This document shows, one piece after another, positions 62,101 to 64,000 of a stretch of 64,000 nt of DNA. A model generated the notes under the pieces. That model saw only the letters and a program-made list of their open reading frames with translations, did not search any database and was not told the origin of the DNA. A program made the translations under genes and the position numbers. Position 1 is the stretch's first letter, and every line of letters begins with the position of its first letter. The stretch spans positions 18,476,001 through 18,540,000 of the forward strand of contig NW_020825288.1 of assembly GCF_003286085.1 (NCBI RefSeq), read 5' to 3'. Origin of the DNA: Drosophila persimilis. Taxonomy: Eukaryota > Arthropoda > Insecta > Diptera > Drosophilidae.

Positions 62101-64000
62101 CGAATCAATCATTGGCTTACGCAGACACTGGCGAAGTAAAAAACACAAGAGAAGTTCCCATCAAGGACCTTGGAAAAATTGCATCTAATATGAGCACAGA
62201 AACCGAAGTACCTAAAGTTAAGAGAGCAATTTCATATTTTATTTCATTCGATAAATCGGATAATGGAAATCGCAGGTACAAAGTATCAAACAAGGCTCCT
62301 TTCAAAACAAATAAACACGGTCAAATCGACAAACTAATTCCTTTGGACGATAGTTCACGCTCAAATTTGTTGGGCCCGCATTTGATAATTAATGAATATA
62401 GAGAGATTGAAGATCCAACGGCAGATCCGGATTACCAACAACAACCAGGAGTAGCCAAGCTGCAAACTATACTTGAACTTAATGAAAGTGATATCATAAC
62501 TGATAACAGAGTTACAGAACTTGAATTGGGTAAGACAGATATAGTTGGTACAAAAGAATATGACTTAATGAATGATGAAAATATTTCCGGGGGACGTCTC
62601 TTTGATTTAAGTAGTAGAACCAAAGTCGTCCGAGAAGAGTCATTAACACCATCTACATAGAATAAGACTAATTCATATAATTCACATTCTCCATATATAA
62701 TACTGACATTTCCAAACTCACACTAATTGGCCTGCACACTCCAGAAGTCTACGGAAAGCAAATAGTTTTAATCTTAACGCAAAAAAGGACACGTTAATAC
62801 AATTTAAATGCACGTTGTTCCTTAGGCTTTAAAAACATAGTCTTTGAAAGAAACAGAAACAGCACAGAAGAAACGAAAAACCACTTGTAAAACCTTTAAA
62901 AAATAAATGTTACAAATTACTAGAAATTACTAACAACTACAAATTCAAGCTAAGAAACGGGTGTAGAAAGAAGCTTTATTGGGAAAAACGGATCTCTCGG
63001 GGACCTACGCAAAAAAGTCAAATTTTAGATCCAAAATTTGTAGGATCAATGCGGATAATACCAAGTCAATTATCCTAATCAAACTGTAATTGCACATAAA
63101 ATTTAGCTAAAATGCATGGCCCCTTTTAATAAAGTTTAAGTTCTGAAATTCTTGACGAGATTTGAATTAATGAATCTGATATTGATACTGAAGTCTCTAA
63201 TGGTTTGTCAGGTTTAATACTACACGAATCTAGTGCTGTGGTTGGCTCAGCTGGGGATCCAGGAATATTTTTATTATCAGATGCTGGCGCCTCAAATCAT
63301 GGTAAGTAAATATTGTTTGTACTGTAAAGTAGATGACAAAAAAGATGTTCTCTTTTAATTTAATATATGTTCTTGTAGAAGTCGTATCATCCCAAGAGCA
63401 ACTAAATAGCTCCCCTCTAAAAGATGTGACATCTATTACCGAGAAAGAACTAGTTTCTAACACGCAAAAAGAAGCAATAGAAGAACTTTGTATACAAAAA
63501 AATTCTTCAGTTGTTCATAATTATGAATGCAAAACGAAAAATCAAATATTATCAGATGACTGCAATAATAAGGAAATTTCAGATTCTCTTACAAATGAAG
63601 CCATTGCCTTAGAGCCATTCTCTGAGATAAAACAAGAAAATGTCTCACCTAAGACATCCACATCCGATGAAGATGTTAAACAAATTTCAAATCATCCAGC
63701 TTTTTTGAACTCTTACGATGAACCATTAATAAGGACTATAGATTCTTTGAAAGAACAAGCCAGCATTGAAGAAGGTGAAATTATTGTATACAACCAAATG
63801 CAGCTTAATGAAACCAGAGAAAGTTCTGCCCAAAGTGACTCTGTGGTTTTCGGTGATGTTGAGTCAGAAAAATTCCAAATTAAAGATAGTAACAGCGAAG
63901 AAGAATCTGCAAGGGCACCGCTGATACGTCATTACACAATCGCTGGAGACGATCCCAGAGGCATGTTTAGGTCTGTCACCCTTGAAGATGCTAGAAATGA
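50150..64000 (+). CDS. RIIa/IQ-motif scaffold protein with tandem exon cassettes (sperm-tail type), 3' end beyond window
   Basis: Exon 1 (50150-51383) encodes two RIIa dimerisation/docking-like domains (residues ~8-45, VPEGLRDLMKMYAKEVL, and ~82-117) and four IQ motifs (~199-216, 230-247, 271-288, 304-320). RIIa domains of the ROPN1/SPA17/CABYR kind dock A-kinase anchor proteins; IQ motifs bind calmodulin. The exon leaves at AAACG|GTAAAA in phase 1. Then follow ten A-B-C cassettes (52835-60016), a decayed A-B pair (60178-60213, 60269-60361), and exons at 61777-61809, 61864-62529, probably 63212-63301, and 63379 to the edge, all phase 1. Cassette text is acidic, for example EISISEKVDNSLCENG and EKEFDVLPDKDEQ. 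The last exon is open at the window end. I recall CG14692 as a similar fly gene but do not assign it. Which cassettes are spliced in is unknown. Confidence 0.65.
51384..52834 (+). other. First intron of the RIIa/IQ gene
   Basis: If the phase-1 donor at 51383 is not used, translation reads on to TAA at 51401-51403, giving a 417-residue short form. The intron contains a small 'atatccgatactcaaaatccc' repeat scrap near 51700 and the first copy of the ~560-bp spacer sequence (52276-52834). Confidence 0.45.
52276..52834 (-). mobile_element. Spacer copy 1, mobile-element-like
   Basis: The same ~560-bp text recurs in three other C-to-A introns. Its minus strand reads in part NSAHPKLLFDAVDKECRHC in the other copies, with a C-x2-C-x-A-x-KF pattern like a Helitron helicase N-terminal zinc motif; this copy is more eroded there. 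The left end is about 'aaaatgttattacgtgtgac'; the right end runs into the exon A acceptor. Confidence 0.4.
54325..54908 (-). mobile_element. Spacer copy 2, mobile-element-like
   Basis: Lies in the C3-to-A4 intron (54315-54908, 594 bp) and is nearly identical to spacer copy 3. See copy 1 for the family remark. Confidence 0.45.
56881..57464 (-). mobile_element. Spacer copy 3, mobile-element-like
   Basis: Lies in the C7-to-A8 intron (56871-57464, 594 bp). The minus strand between 57147 and 57407 is open for 86 codons, including the ECRHCHAFKF zinc-like motif. Confidence 0.45.
57943..58500 (-). mobile_element. Spacer copy 4, mobile-element-like
   Basis: Left part of the C8-to-A9 intron (57933-59095, 1163 bp). 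It is more diverged than copies 2 and 3 and shares some text with copy 1 ('gggtgagcgg', 'atctggctcgaac'). Confidence 0.45.
58501..59095. other. Unidentified GC-richer insert in the C8-A9 intron
   Basis: About 450 bp (58590-59040) of composition unlike its surroundings, present only between cassettes 8 and 9. No domain is readable on either strand; it may be an inserted mobile sequence. The final ~50 bp return to the normal exon A leader (atggatttattttacag). Confidence 0.35.
60566..60756 (+). repeat. Dispersed repeat copy
   Basis: Begins 'tatacccgatactcaaaatg' and contains 'gattccgaccccacaaa', 'ttcttgatcagccgag', 'gattgagccatgtc' and a tctgtccgtccgtc run. It stops where the inverted LINE copy begins. 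Confidence 0.65.
60757..61645 (-). mobile_element. CR1-like LINE fragment, minus orientation
   Basis: Inverted copy of the element at 48790-49915: the same C-terminal protein part (LLLVNLPSLVNRRKMPG) on the minus strand at 61040-61437, and the same 3' text with 'gggatccgcgcgtaacagcc' near 60845. It breaks off at about 61645 just before the catalytic HADD region, consistent with 5' truncation. It sits in the intron between exon B11 and the 33-nt exon at 61777. Confidence 0.65.
62530..63211 (+). other. Intron (or alternative coding end) of the RIIa/IQ gene
   Basis: After the donor TTGG|GTAAGA at 62529 the frame stays open to TAG at 62658-62660 with coding-like text (GGRLFDLSSRTKVVREES), so a form ending here is possible. 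The remainder to 63211 is AT-rich. Just before the proposed exon at 63212 the same frame reads ESDIDTEVSNGLSG after an in-frame TGA near 63161, so the exon might start earlier or once did. Confidence 0.4.

Overview
The window looks like Drosophila nuclear DNA. It has short GT-AG introns of about 55-80 bp, AT-rich intergenic DNA full of TACATA/TATGTA simple repeats, and fly-type Tc1, mariner and LINE relics. A dispersed repeat that includes the text 'cgagtcgattgagcc' recurs many times. My impression is the obscura group, but the sequence alone does not prove it. From recalled fly gene families I infer that the genes resemble the 86-87 region of D. melanogaster chromosome 3R (Muller E).

Layout. 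At 1-1384 the end of a LYPLAL1-like serine hydrolase converges on a SETMAR-type SET-domain methyltransferase. At 4576-6628 lies a TATA-driven gene for a secreted collagen-like, His/Pro-rich protein. From 7.3 to 11.5 kb there is a Tc1-like transposon relic, the last exon of a small membrane protein (10165-10360) and a LINE reverse-transcriptase relic. A cadherin gene of 11 coding exons occupies 16323-26157 on the minus strand. All its splice phases agree, giving 1911 residues; it is best matched to Cad86C. About 14 kb of gene-poor DNA follows. A membrane-anchored tubulin tyrosine ligase-like gene is at 40485-42117. A mariner relic and a possible piggyBac-type relic come next, then a cyclic-nucleotide-binding-domain gene of the fly testis type (46296-47667) and a possible two-exon small gene (48187-48508).

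The most unusual locus runs from 50150 past the right edge. Its first exon encodes two RIIa (PKA-docking-like) domains and four IQ motifs, a combination typical of sperm-tail scaffold proteins. It then runs into a tandem array of a three-exon cassette (54 + 120 + 171 nt = 115 codons). Every exon in the array is phase 1 at both ends. There are ten A-B-C copies plus a decayed A-B pair. Six C-to-A junctions have been reduced to a 30-bp 'intron', which is shorter than normally spliced fly introns. Other junctions keep a spacer of about 560 bp that resembles mobile DNA. Two inverted copies of one LINE flank this part of the gene. Because all exons are symmetric, any exon skipping keeps the reading frame.

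The genes probably act separately. The CNBD gene and the RIIa/IQ gene, neighbours on the plus strand, could both belong to a sperm cAMP/calmodulin module; this is inference.
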